Origin: BPJO01 sp037189665
Lineage (GTDB): Bacteria; Planctomycetota; Phycisphaerae; Tepidisphaerales; Tepidisphaeraceae
Direction of reading: 5' to 3'
Assembly: GCA_037189665.1 (NCBI GenBank)
Contig: JBBCIV010000240.1
Coordinates: forward strand, 1-42,307
Length of the DNA stretch: 42,307 nucleotides
Of the stretch, positions 13,890 through 23,253 are shown in pieces. The translations under genes and the position numbers were made by a program. A model generated the notes under the pieces. That model saw nothing but the letters and a program-made list of their open reading frames with translations, was not told where the DNA came from and did not search any database. Within the stretch, counting starts at the first letter, position 1, and every line of letters starts with the position of its first letter.

Positions 13890-14786
13890 ATGGCCCAACC
13901 GACCTATCTCAACCTCGCCACGCTTGCCCGCATCCGCAACCTGCAGTTGCTGGCCAAGACGGTCGTTGAAGGATTTATCCTCGGCCTGCACAAATCGCCG
14001 TTTCACGGGTCGTCGGTCGAGTTCTCCGAGCATCGCCCCTATGCGGCCGGCGACGAGATCAAGCGGATTGACTGGAAGCTGTTCGCCAAGGTCGATCGCT
14101 ACTACGTCAAGCAGTACGAGGCCGAGACCAACCTCGTCTGCAACATCCTGCTCGACGCGTCGGCATCGATGGCGTACCAATCCGATCCGAAGGGGTTGTC
14201 GAAGCTGCAATACGGCTGCTACCTGGCGGCGTGCCTGGCGCACTTCATGATCGGCCAGCGCGACGCGACGGGGCTGACGATCTTCGACGCCGAAGTTCGA
14301 TCCGTCATTCCGCCCAAGCTCTCGCCCACGCACTTGCGGCGCGTGTTGAGCGAACTGGAAAACGCCAAGCCCGGCAGCCAGACGCAGGTCGCCGGCGCGA
14401 TGCACCGGCTGGCCGACACGATGAAGCGCAAGGGCTTGGTCGTGCTCATCAGCGATCTGCTGGACGATGTTGAAGCGATCAAGTCAGCACTGCGGCGGTT
14501 TCGGTTCCAGGGCCACGACGTGATCATCTTCCACGTGATGGACAACGCCGAGCTGACGTTCCCCTTCGATCGCATGATGCAGGTGCAGGACCTGGAGAGC
14601 GGCCAGCAGACGCTGGTCGCGCCTCAGTCGATGCGCGACACCTACATGAAACAGCTCGGCGACTTCCTCCACGGCGTCGAGAAGGCCGCCGGCGATGTGA
14701 AGGCGGATTACAAGCTGTTTGATACCAACACCCCGCTGGAGATTGCGTTGAGCGAGTACCTTTACAAGCGGAGCCAGCTCGGATGA
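13890..14786 (+). CDS. DUF58 domain protein (vWA-like)
   Basis: 298 residues. It carries the DUF58 signature SEHRPYAAGDEIKRIDWKLF and YYVKQYEAETNLVCNILLD, followed by a vWA-like fold with DASASM in place of the metal-binding DxSxS start. Cytoplasmic, with no signal or membrane helix. DUF58 proteins occur almost always beside MoxR ATPases and are thought to be MoxR partners. The stop overlaps the next ATG by 4 nt (ATGA), so translation of the two is coupled. Confidence 0.93.
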   Translation: MAQPTYLNLATLARIRNLQLLAKTVVEGFILGLHKSPFHGSSVEFSEHRPYAAGDEIKRIDWKLFAKVDRYYVKQYEAETNLVCNILLDASASMAYQSDPKGLSKLQYGCYLAACLAHFMIGQRDATGLTIFDAEVRSVIPPKLSPTHLRRVLSELENAKPGSQTQVAGAMHRLADTMKRKGLVVLISDLLDDVEAIKSALRRFRFQGHDVIIFHVMDNAELTFPFDRMMQVQDLESGQQTLVAPQSMRDTYMKQLGDFLHGVEKAAGDVKADYKLFDTNTPLEIALSEYLYKRSQLG

Positions 14787-16789
14787 TCAGCTTTCACCAT
14801 CCGCTTCTGCTTGTCGGCGCTGTTGCAGCGGTGCTGCCGCTCTTGATCTACTTCTTCACGCGCGACCGCGTGGCGATCGTGCCGTTCTCGACGCTCCGTT
14901 TTTTCGCCGGCAACTCGGCCAAGCTCGTGCGCCGAAAGAGGTGGCTGGAAACGCTGCTGCTGGCGATGCGGATGCTGCTGGTCGCGCTGATCGCCTTTGC
15001 TTTTGCCCGCCCGTTTTTCCAGAAGAAGGCCGCCGCCGGCGCGGACGGGAAAACGCGGCTGGACGACGCGGTGGTGTTGTTGATCGACGTGTCGCAGAGC
15101 ATGTCGCGTCCCGGCGTGTGGAAGCAGGCGCTCGACAAGGCCGACGCCGCGGTCGGATCGGCGGCCGTCTCGGTCGTGGCGTTCGATCAGGCGCCGCAGG
15201 TGCTGACGACGTGGGCCGATGCCGGCGCGACACGTGACAAACTTCGTTTGCTCGAACCCCAGGCCGCGGGAACCGATCTGGTGGCCGCATTGCGGAAGGC
15301 AAACGAACTGCTGGTCGACGTGGCGGCGGAGAACAAGCGCGTCGTCCTCGTCAGCGACCTGCAACGCGCCGGCCTGCCGCCGACCGCGGCGAGCTTCAAG
15401 TTGTCGCCGGGCGTGGGGCTGCAGGTAGAGGCGGTGACGTCCGAATCCCCTCAGAAGGTGGCGATCGTCGAAGCGAACCTGCCGCAAAGCCTCGTGGCCG
15501 ACAACAACCCGCAGCCGATCACGCTTCGCCTCGCCAACTTCACCGCCGAGCCGATCAGCAATGTGACGATCGACCTGGCGCTGGCGAACCAGCCTGTCCA
15601 GACGCAAACGCTCACGCTCCCGCCGAATCAGCGGCTCACCGCGTCGTTCCGCGCCACCCTCAGGGACGGCGGCGACCACGCCGGCACGATCACGCTCAAG
15701 ACGCCCGACGGGCAGGGCATCGTTTACCTTAACCCGTTCGTGCTGCCGCGCATCGGCGTCACGATCCTGACCAACCCCGAGGACGTCGCCCGTCCGGGCA
15801 GCAGCGCGTTCTTCTTATCCAAGGCCATCAGTCCCGGCGACGGCTCGCCGTTTGAGGTGAAGGTGCAGAGCGGCGCATCGCCGGTGGACCTGAAGGATAC
15901 GTCGGTGCTCATCCTCGCCGATCTGACGGAGGTGTCGCCCGCGCTCAAGCAGCAGATCGCCGACTTTCACAAGGACGGCGGCGGCGTGCTGCTGTTGCCG
16001 GGATCGAAGACGGAGCCGGCCAAGTTCGCTGCTGATTTCGGGTCGATCGCGCCGGCGCAGCTCAGGCGCATCATCAAGGCGTCCGACACCCGCAAGGGCG
16101 ATGCCAAGGCGCTCATCACCCGCGTGGAACTCGATCACGCGATCCTCAACGTCTTCCAGCGCCCGCACAGCGGCAACTTCTCGGCGGTCGCGTTCAATCA
16201 GTATTGGGAGGTGACCGACTCGCAGCTTTCCCGCGTCCCCCTCCGCCTCGACGACGGCCGGCCGTTCATGCTGGAGCGGGGCGGGCAGGCGGGCGGGGCG
16301 GTGGTGATGCTCGTCAGCCCGCCGGACATGGCGTGGAACAACCTGCCCCAGCGCGCGATCTACCTGCCGCTGTTGCACCAGACGTTGCGATACCTCGCCA
16401 TCCGCGCCGAGACGCCCACGACCTATCAGGTCGGCGATGTGCTCCAGATCCCGCCGGGCCTGAAGGTGCGCGATCCGTCAGGGCAGACGCACGCCGGCTC
16501 GTCGATCATCGCCAGCGCGCCCGGGCACTACGTCCTTCTCGATCAGGCCGACAAGCCTGCCATCACCTACGCCGTCAACACGCCGCTCGCCGAAGGCGAT
16601 GCGACGACGATCCCCGTCGAAGAGTTGAAGGCCGCCTTCGCCAACGCCGACACCGCCGGCGCGTCGGAGGGCGGCAGCCTCGTTGCCGCCGGCTCGCGCG
16701 GGCGGGAATTGTGGTCGATCATCATCGCGTTTGCGCTCGTGCTGGTCGTCACCGAACTGTTTGTCTCGAACCGTGTTCCAAGGCATTGA
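14783..16789 (+). CDS. BatA-like membrane protein with vWA domain
   Basis: 668 residues. The N terminus is the BatA/aerotolerance type: one helix (LLLVGAVAAVLPLLIYFFT), the motif VPFSTLRFF, then a second helix (LLLAMRMLLVALIAFAFA). A vWA domain follows with an intact metal site DVSQS (102-106) and AAGTDLVAALR. A long extracytoplasmic beta-rich part (about 210-640) with a GATase-like segment comes next, and one last helix (SIIIAFALVLVVTELFVS) ends the protein. Probably displays its large domain outside the membrane and interacts with MoxR. Two following genes share this BatA-like layout. Confidence 0.88.
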   Translation: MISFHHPLLLVGAVAAVLPLLIYFFTRDRVAIVPFSTLRFFAGNSAKLVRRKRWLETLLLAMRMLLVALIAFAFARPFFQKKAAAGADGKTRLDDAVVLLIDVSQSMSRPGVWKQALDKADAAVGSAAVSVVAFDQAPQVLTTWADAGATRDKLRLLEPQAAGTDLVAALRKANELLVDVAAENKRVVLVSDLQRAGLPPTAASFKLSPGVGLQVEAVTSESPQKVAIVEANLPQSLVADNNPQPITLRLANFTAEPISNVTIDLALANQPVQTQTLTLPPNQRLTASFRATLRDGGDHAGTITLKTPDGQGIVYLNPFVLPRIGVTILTNPEDVARPGSSAFFLSKAISPGDGSPFEVKVQSGASPVDLKDTSVLILADLTEVSPALKQQIADFHKDGGGVLLLPGSKTEPAKFAADFGSIAPAQLRRIIKASDTRKGDAKALITRVELDHAILNVFQRPHSGNFSAVAFNQYWEVTDSQLSRVPLRLDDGRPFMLERGGQAGGAVVMLVSPPDMAWNNLPQRAIYLPLLHQTLRYLAIRAETPTTYQVGDVLQIPPGLKVRDPSGQTHAGSSIIASAPGHYVLLDQADKPAITYAVNTPLAEGDATTIPVEELKAAFANADTAGASEGGSLVAAGSRGRELWSIIIAFALVLVVTELFVSNRVPRH

Positions 16790-16800
16790 GGATACGCATC

Positions 16801-19800
16801 ATGGCCAACGCACATCCCCAATATGCTCAGCTTGCCCGACGGCTCGGCGTCGCCCGTCGGGCGTACAAACGCACCGGCGCGATCGCCGGCGCGATCGTGT
16901 TTCTCATCGAGGCCTTGGGCGTCATCGCGATCGTCGTGGCCGCCGACGTGATGTTCGACCTTGCGCCGGCGGGGCGCATCGGGCTGTTTGTCATCGGGGC
17001 GATCGCGCTGGGGGTCTTCGCGTACCGCCATATCGTCAGGCCGCTGTTTCGCCCGATCAGCGATCAACAGGTCGCGCTCTATCTGGAACAACGCAATCCC
17101 GAGTTTGAAGGCTCGCTCATCGCCGCCGCCGAGTTCGGCCCGCAGCAGTATTCGGGCCGCGTGGCGGAAATCGTGGAGAGCATTCTCGATCAGGCGATCC
17201 TCCGCGCCGGCAGGTTCGACGTCCGCAAGGCGATCGACCTCGGCCGGCTGAAGAAGTACGGCGTCGTGGCGCTGGTGCTGATCGGCGTGTACGTCGTCGC
17301 CGCCATCACCATGCCGCAGGCGGTGAGCCGCCGGTTTGCCCGCGTGCTGACGCCGTGGAAGCCCGTGCCGCAGGACGTGGAGCAGGTCGCGCAGGCCCCG
17401 AAGGCGCTGGAACCGCTCACGCTCGCCGTCAATCTCGGCGATACCTCCCTCGTGCGCGGGGGCGCGCTGAGCTTGCAGGCCAGCGCCAATCGTCGCCCGA
17501 ACGAGACCGTCAACTTCCACTTCCGTTCGCTCGCCGCCGGCGGGGAGTGGAAGCTCGTGCCGATGGGCGAGGCCGATCAGCTCAACACCTATGGGCTGAC
17601 GCTGCCCGACATCAACGAAGACCTCGAGTATTTCGTCTCCGCCGAGAACACCAAGAGCGAGCCGCATCGGGTGAGCGTGTACGACCCACTCCTGATCAAG
17701 TCGTATGAGGTCGTGACGAAGTATCCCGAGTACCTGAAGTTTGGCGATCGCGTGGAAACCCCGGCCTCGCCGGACGTCTCTGCGCCGTCGGGATCGACGG
17801 TCAGCATTCGCGCGGTCACCAACGGCCAGCTCAAGAGCGGCAAGTTTGAATCGGTCGATCGCACGGAGGTCGAAACGACGATCGCCAAGGACAACGACGC
17901 GGCCGCAAGCTGGCTGTTGCCCGTGGCGAAGGACGAAACCTTCATCCTCAGTCTTACCGACGTGCACGGCCAGACCGTCACCACGCCTACGCCCGCCACG
18001 CTTACCTGCATCATCGATCGCGCGCCGACGGTGAAGCTGGTCACGCCGTCCCTTCAGGTGACGTCCAACCCGCTCGGCGAGATCAAGTTCGCCGCCGATC
18101 TGACAGACGACCTGGCGCTCGACGGCGCGGAATTGGTCATCACGCGCGGCGTCGATCCATCGGCCCAGCCGGCGCGGTTTCCGCTCGCGGTCGCCGGCGA
18201 CACCCCCAAAGGCCTCGGCATGACCGCTGGCCGCGCGACGGGGACGCTCATGCTCGAAACGATCTCGCCCAAGCTGACGCCCGGCGAACTGGTGATGGCG
18301 TACGTCGAAACGAAAGACCGCAAAGGCCAGACGATGGCGAGCGACCTCGTGCAGATCACGATCGTGAGCTACGAGTCGTGGGCCGTCTACAGCCTTGAGC
18401 AGCACGACAGCGGCCCGAAGGTGACCTATCCGCTCGAGCCCGTGCTCCAGGCCGCATGGCGCATCTACAGCACGTCCGGCCAACTGTCGCAAAACGAGGT
18501 GAAGAAGCAGGCCGAAGAACTGGCCGCCACGATGGTCGATGCCGGCGGCAAGCTGCATCCGTATTACGATCCGAAGGAAGAGGCCGACCCGGTCAAGCTC
18601 GAACATGGCGCTAAGGCAATGCAACTCGCCCAGGCCGGGCATGACAGCTTGGCGAACAACGATCTGCCGTCCGCCGTCGCGCAGTTGAGGGCGGCGGTGG
18701 CGGAATTGGTGCTCGCGGGGGTGATCGATACGGTTGTCATCACCAAGCCGCCGGAAGGCGGCGCGGCGCAGTCGTCGGAACTGCAGAAGACGGTCGCGAA
18801 GATGACCGCGCTCGTGGAACAATCGCCTGCCGCCGCCGCTAACGCTTCGGGCGCCCGTTCGGAGAACGACACCGCCGCCGAGGCCGCCAGGCAGATGGCG
18901 AAGGCGGAAGAACTGGAGAAGGCCGCGGCCGATCTCGCCGACAAGCTGTCCAAGGCCGCCGAATCGAAGGACGGCAGCGAGAAGAAGTCCGCCGCCGATG
19001 CCGAGAAGCTCGCCGCCCAGGCCGCCGATGCCGCGAAGGCGACCAGGGACGCCGCCCGCGCCGATGCGACAAAGCAAGCTGCCGCGCAGGATCTTGCCGA
19101 CGCCGCCAGAAGCCTTCAGGCCGCCTCCGACGCGGGCAAGGCCGGCAAGGCGGATGAGGCCGCGAGTAAAGCCGACGCCGCCAAGCGTCAGCTCGCCAAC
19201 GCCAAGGGCAAGCTGACCGGCTCCTCGCAGGAAAACATCGACAAGTCGCTCGACAAGGCCGAAGAGCTCGCCTCCGCCGCCGCGCGGAAGCAGGGCGATC
19301 TGATGGACAAGACCGACGCCGCCGGCAAGGCGTCCGCTCCGCAGAAGAAAGACGCCGCCGCCAATATCGCCGCCGAGCAGGTGAAGCTGACCGGCGACGT
19401 GAAGTCGCTCGCCGGCGCGATCGACGGCCTGAACAAGGCCGGCGCCGCCGGCGCGGTGAAGGCCGACACCGCCAAGCACGTGCAGAAGGCCAGCGACGAC
19501 CTGAAGCGCGGCCGCCTTGAGCAGAAGATCGCCAACGCCGCCATCAAGCTTGCCGCCGGCGACACCGCGGGCGCCGCCGCGGAGCAGAAGAAGATCAAGG
19601 AAGTGCTCGAACAGGTTGGCGAATCCCTTCAGAATGCCGGCGGCACCCGCGCCGGCGACGCCGCGACTGCGCTCAAGCGCGCCAACGATGCTGCCGCCGC
19701 CGCGAAGGCCAACCTCGAAAAACTCGAGAAGGAGGCCGCCGGCGAAGGCAAGAAAGAGCTCGCCGCCAAGACCGCTGACGAACTCGCCCGGCTCGCCCGC

Positions 19801-20094
19801 GCCCTTCAGCAGCGCGATCTGAGCGCCGGCAACAAGGACTTCGCCGCCGACGCCAAAGCGTTAAGTAACGCCGCCAGTGCGCCGGCCAAGCTGTCAGACG
19901 AGTTGGAAAAAGTGCCCGCCAAGGCCGGAGAGTTCGCGAAGATCACTGCCCGGTTGCAGGATCACTTGGAAGCCGAATACCAGACGACGCTCAAGAGCAG
20001 AGAACTCTTCGCCGCCCAGCGCGAAGAATGTCCGCCGGAGTACCGGCCGCTGGTGAACAAGTACTTTGAGGCGATCGCGACCGACGCCAGATAG
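16801..20094 (+). CDS. Large membrane protein with long Ala/Lys coiled-coil region (DUF4175-like layout)
   Basis: 1097 residues, start at 16801 with GAGG upstream and 11 nt after the previous stop. Two helices near the N terminus (AGAIVFLIEALGVIAIVVAA and GLFVIGAIALGVFAY) and a third (YGVVALVLIGVYVVAAI) resemble the DUF4175 arrangement, including SDQQVALYLEQRNPEFEGSL. Beta-rich Ig-like segments occupy about 190-530. From about 640 to 1045 the sequence is almost only Ala, Lys, Glu, Asp and Gly in heptads, a long coiled coil. The C-terminal 45 residues (EAEYQTTLKSRELFAAQREE) are less biased and look conserved. Probably a scaffold across the cell envelope for the MoxR/vWA proteins. Confidence 0.85.
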   Translation: MANAHPQYAQLARRLGVARRAYKRTGAIAGAIVFLIEALGVIAIVVAADVMFDLAPAGRIGLFVIGAIALGVFAYRHIVRPLFRPISDQQVALYLEQRNPEFEGSLIAAAEFGPQQYSGRVAEIVESILDQAILRAGRFDVRKAIDLGRLKKYGVVALVLIGVYVVAAITMPQAVSRRFARVLTPWKPVPQDVEQVAQAPKALEPLTLAVNLGDTSLVRGGALSLQASANRRPNETVNFHFRSLAAGGEWKLVPMGEADQLNTYGLTLPDINEDLEYFVSAENTKSEPHRVSVYDPLLIKSYEVVTKYPEYLKFGDRVETPASPDVSAPSGSTVSIRAVTNGQLKSGKFESVDRTEVETTIAKDNDAAASWLLPVAKDETFILSLTDVHGQTVTTPTPATLTCIIDRAPTVKLVTPSLQVTSNPLGEIKFAADLTDDLALDGAELVITRGVDPSAQPARFPLAVAGDTPKGLGMTAGRATGTLMLETISPKLTPGELVMAYVETKDRKGQTMASDLVQITIVSYESWAVYSLEQHDSGPKVTYPLEPVLQAAWRIYSTSGQLSQNEVKKQAEELAATMVDAGGKLHPYYDPKEEADPVKLEHGAKAMQLAQAGHDSLANNDLPSAVAQLRAAVAELVLAGVIDTVVITKPPEGGAAQSSELQKTVAKMTALVEQSPAAAANASGARSENDTAAEAARQMAKAEELEKAAADLADKLSKAAESKDGSEKKSAADAEKLAAQAADAAKATRDAARADATKQAAAQDLADAARSLQAASDAGKAGKADEAASKADAAKRQLANAKGKLTGSSQENIDKSLDKAEELASAAARKQGDLMDKTDAAGKASAPQKKDAAANIAAEQVKLTGDVKSLAGAIDGLNKAGAAGAVKADTAKHVQKASDDLKRGRLEQKIANAAIKLAAGDTAGAAAEQKKIKEVLEQVGESLQNAGGTRAGDAATALKRANDAAAAAKANLEKLEKEAAGEGKKELAAKTADELARLARALQQRDLSAGNKDFAADAKALSNAASAPAKLSDELEKVPAKAGEFAKITARLQDHLEAEYQTTLKSRELFAAQREECPPEYRPLVNKYFEAIATDAR

Positions 20095-20135
20095 CCTCCG
20101 CTCAGAAGGCCGCACGCAAGCAGGAAATGACACCC

Positions 20136-22397
20136 GTGAATCGACTGTTCGAAATGCTCTTCAATCACTCGCCCGCCGATTTCGCGCGGGGGAAGTGGGT
20201 GTTCACCAGCCCGTTGCCGGGCGAACTGCGGCTCGCGTTGTGCGTGGTCCTGCTGGGCCTGGTCTTCTGGCTTTACCGCCGCGCGAGCGTGGCGAAGACG
20301 GGGACGCGCCGCTGGCTGATGGGCCTGCGCTTCGCGATCGTGGGATTGCTGCTGTTCGTGCTCGGGGCGCCTGCGCTGCGGATCAGCGAGCCGAACAAGG
20401 AATCGCTCTTTACGGCGGTGCTGGTGGACACGTCCCGTTCGATGACCGTCCCCGACGTGGCCGGCGGCTCGCGCATCGCGGCGGCGCAGTCGGCGCTGTT
20501 CGCGGGCGAGAAGGCGGTCGTCCCGCAGTTGGCCGACAAGAGCCAGGTCGTCCTTTACACCTTCTCCGATCAGGTTCGCCGCGCCACGGACAGGGACGTT
20601 GCCGATGCCGCCGGCGCTCGCACCGATTTGTACGGCAGCATCCGAAGCGTCGACGCCGAGCTGCGCAGCGTGCCGCTGGGCGCGGTGGTGCTCGTCACCG
20701 ACGGCTCGCGCAACACCGGCGGCGCCGCGATGGACGCCGCTCGGCTGCTGGAAGCGCGCGGCACGCCGCTGTACGTGCTCGGCGTCGGCGATCCGAATCC
20801 GCCCCGCGACCTGGAAGTGGTGCAGGTGCTCGCGCCGGCGGTCGTGCCGGTCGGATCGCAGGCGGACATCGACGTCACGGTTCGCCACACCGGCTTCGCC
20901 GAGCCGTTCGACCTTCTGCTGAAGCGCGGCGAAGAGCTGGTGCTCACCCGGAAGATCACGCCCGAGCCCGGCAGTGACCTGCAGCGCGTGCGGCTTTCGA
21001 TCACGCCCGACAGCCAGGGCAGCACCGCCTACAAGGTGGAAGTGCCCGCCGCCGAGGGCGAGGCGATCGCGCAGAACAACGCGCGGGACTTCCTGATCAA
21101 CTGCAAGGACGACCGCCTGCCCGTGCTGTACGTCGAGGGCAGCCCGCGCATGGAGTATCGCTTCCTGCGGCGAGCGCTGGTGCGCGATCCGACGTTCCGC
21201 CTCGTCGGCCAGCTTCGCCTGAACACCGGCCGGTTCTATTTGCAGGGGGCAGGGCCGGATGAGAAGCACCTGGCCGAAGGCTTTCCCGATTCGATGGAGA
21301 AGCTCAGCGCGTTCAAGGCGATCGTGCTGGGCGACGTCGAGGCATCGTATTTCACATCGCAACAGCAGCAGATGATCGAAGATTTCGTCAAGCTGCGCGG
21401 CGGCGGGCTGCTGATGCTGGGCGGGGTGAACTCGTTCGGTCCCGGCGGGTATGCCAGCACGCCGGTGGGGCGGGCATTGCCGGTGACGATGTCGCCGGGC
21501 GACGGGGCGTATTCCGATCAGCAGTTCGCGGCGCAGGTGGCCGGCCCGCTCGATCATCCGGTGATGCGGTTGTCGCTCGATCCGGTCGAAAGCAAGCTGC
21601 TGTGGGACAACGCGCCCCCGTTGATCGGCGTGACGCCCACCGCCGGCCTCAAGGCGGGCGCGACGCTGCTGCTCCAGCAGCCGCAGTCGCGCAGGCCCGT
21701 GCTGGCGGTGCAGAACTACGGTCAAGGCCGCGCCGCGGCGTTCACGAGCGGAGGCAGTTGGTACTGGCAGGTGTCGCGGCCGTCGACGGACGAGTTTCAC
21801 GCGCGGTTCTGGAAGCAACTGGTGCGATGGCTGGCGGTCGGCGCGCAGGACATGCTCACGATCTCGACCGACGCGTCGGTTTACAGCCGTGGCGATCCGG
21901 TGACGCTTACCGCCTCCGTCCTCGGCAAAGACTTGCGGCCGCTGAACGACGCGGTCGTCACCGCGACCATCACCGATGCCCTTGGCAACAAGCACGATGT
22001 TCCGATGGACTGGATCCTGTCGCAGGAGGGCGTCTACACGGCCCGCTTCGCGCCGGATCAGCTTGGCCAGTATCAGGTAAGCGTGCAGGTCGAAGGCTGG
22101 ACCAGCCCGCCCGCCGAGGCGGCGTTCGTGGCAAGCGACAGCACGATCGAGTTTGCGGATGCGTCGCTCAAGCGCGATCTGCTTCGCGATATGGCTGAGC
22201 GGACGAAGGGCAAGTACTTCGATATCGCCGACGCGTCCCAGCTTCCGCCGGCCGTCATCGACGGCATGCGGTCGGCGGCGCTGTCCACGACGACGCCGAA
22301 GGAACTGCCGCTGTGGGACATGCCGGTCCTGCTTGTGCTGGCGATCGGCCTGCTCGGCGCCGAATGGCTCGTGCGGCGGCGCAGCGGGCTATCATAA
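20136..22397 (+). CDS. vWA and class I GATase-like membrane protein
   Basis: About 753 residues. AGGAA at 20122-20126 lies 9 nt from the GTG at 20136, but touches the in-frame ATG at 20127, so the GTG is preferred. Two N-terminal helices are followed by a vWA domain with DTSRS (98-102) and ARTDLYGSIR. A glutamine-amidotransferase-like domain follows (LPVLYVEGSPRMEYRFLRRA, GGGLLMLGGVNSFGPGGY) without a catalytic Cys that I can identify, then beta-rich repeats and a last helix (VLLVLAIGLLGAEWLV). It is a family regularly found beside MoxR, DUF58 and DUF4159 genes in planctomycetes. Surface-exposed, function unknown. Confidence 0.88.
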   Translation: MNRLFEMLFNHSPADFARGKWVFTSPLPGELRLALCVVLLGLVFWLYRRASVAKTGTRRWLMGLRFAIVGLLLFVLGAPALRISEPNKESLFTAVLVDTSRSMTVPDVAGGSRIAAAQSALFAGEKAVVPQLADKSQVVLYTFSDQVRRATDRDVADAAGARTDLYGSIRSVDAELRSVPLGAVVLVTDGSRNTGGAAMDAARLLEARGTPLYVLGVGDPNPPRDLEVVQVLAPAVVPVGSQADIDVTVRHTGFAEPFDLLLKRGEELVLTRKITPEPGSDLQRVRLSITPDSQGSTAYKVEVPAAEGEAIAQNNARDFLINCKDDRLPVLYVEGSPRMEYRFLRRALVRDPTFRLVGQLRLNTGRFYLQGAGPDEKHLAEGFPDSMEKLSAFKAIVLGDVEASYFTSQQQQMIEDFVKLRGGGLLMLGGVNSFGPGGYASTPVGRALPVTMSPGDGAYSDQQFAAQVAGPLDHPVMRLSLDPVESKLLWDNAPPLIGVTPTAGLKAGATLLLQQPQSRRPVLAVQNYGQGRAAAFTSGGSWYWQVSRPSTDEFHARFWKQLVRWLAVGAQDMLTISTDASVYSRGDPVTLTASVLGKDLRPLNDAVVTATITDALGNKHDVPMDWILSQEGVYTARFAPDQLGQYQVSVQVEGWTSPPAEAAFVASDSTIEFADASLKRDLLRDMAERTKGKYFDIADASQLPPAVIDGMRSAALSTTTPKELPLWDMPVLLVLAIGLLGAEWLVRRRSGLS

Positions 22398-22423
22398 CCG
22401 AACGCAATCGAGGTGTTCACGCG

Positions 22424-23248
22424 ATGATCGACTATCGAAAGCTCTTCTCGCCGACCGCGTCCCGCCTGGCGCGGCGCGAATTTTTGGGCGGCACGCTTCG
22501 CACGCTGACCGGCGCCGGCCTTGCCTGCGCCGCACAGGACCTGCTGCTGGCGGCCAACGCGATGGGCGCGGAACCGGCGAAGGCCGGCGGCAAGTCTGGC
22601 AACATCATGCAGGACGCCAGCCTCCCGCAGCGCACGGGGCAGTTCGTATTCCCGCGATTGCGTTTCTCAGTCACCGACGAGACGACCGATCTTTGGAACA
22701 TCCATCCCGTCGGCGATGCAAATCTGCGGCACAAGCTGGGCCAGCTCACCAACATCAACGTCAGTCAGGAGCCGCGCGTCGTCACGCTTGGCGATTTTGA
22801 CGACATGGCCCGCAACCCGTTCGTCTTCATGACCAGCGAGGGCAACTTCTCCCTCACCGAGCAGGAAGAGAAGAACTTCAAGGAATACCTTGACCGTGGC
22901 GGTTTCATCCTCGCCGATGATTGCGTCTACAAGACGAAGGAAGACCGCTTCTTCCGCGCGTACGTCTACCTGATCAACAAGCTTTATCCCGACAACCCGA
23001 TGCGGAAGGTGCCGTACGACCACGAGATCTTCCACATCTACTACGACATGCCCAACGGCGCGCCGCACTGCCAGGGCGTGCCGCACGGCATGTACGGCCT
23101 GTTTGAGCCGGGCACCGGGCGCATCATGACGACGATCACGCCTGGCGACATTCACTGCGGCTGGGTGAACCAGTGGTTCACGCCGGAGAAGAACGAGCAG
23201 GCGATCCAGATGGGCATCAACATCATCATCTACTTCCTGACGCATTAA
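22424..23248 (+). CDS. DUF4159 protein with Tat-type signal
   Basis: 274 residues from the ATG at 22424, with GAGG upstream. The N terminus contains ARREFLGGTLRTLTGAGLAC (about residues 16-35), a twin-arginine motif and hydrophobic stretch, so it probably exits the cell folded through the Tat pathway; a tatA gene lies at 4040. The rest is a DUF4159 domain (FVFPRLRFSVTDETTDLWNI, FLDRGGF-like DRGGFILADDC, HEIFHIYYDMPNGAPHCQGV). Related domains look like a GATase fold without obvious chemistry. Part of the MoxR cluster. Confidence 0.88.
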   Translation: MIDYRKLFSPTASRLARREFLGGTLRTLTGAGLACAAQDLLLAANAMGAEPAKAGGKSGNIMQDASLPQRTGQFVFPRLRFSVTDETTDLWNIHPVGDANLRHKLGQLTNINVSQEPRVVTLGDFDDMARNPFVFMTSEGNFSLTEQEEKNFKEYLDRGGFILADDCVYKTKEDRFFRAYVYLINKLYPDNPMRKVPYDHEIFHIYYDMPNGAPHCQGVPHGMYGLFEPGTGRIMTTITPGDIHCGWVNQWFTPEKNEQAIQMGINIIIYFLTH

Positions 23249-23253
23249 TTCTC

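Noticed and set aside
16204..16800. N-terminal extension of the 1097-residue protein into the gene before it
   Set aside because: It overlaps the BatA-like gene by almost 600 nt, is Arg/Pro-rich like an out-of-frame shadow, and the ATG at 16801 has a ribosome site and starts the conserved membrane helices.
16567..19479. 970-codon minus-strand open frame
   Set aside because: It is antisense to the Ala/Lys coiled coil. High GC with few stops explains its length, and no domain is recognisable.
19962..21995. 677-codon minus-strand open frame
   Set aside because: It is antisense to a clear vWA/GATase-like gene and is rich in Arg, Ala and His as expected of a GC-rich shadow.
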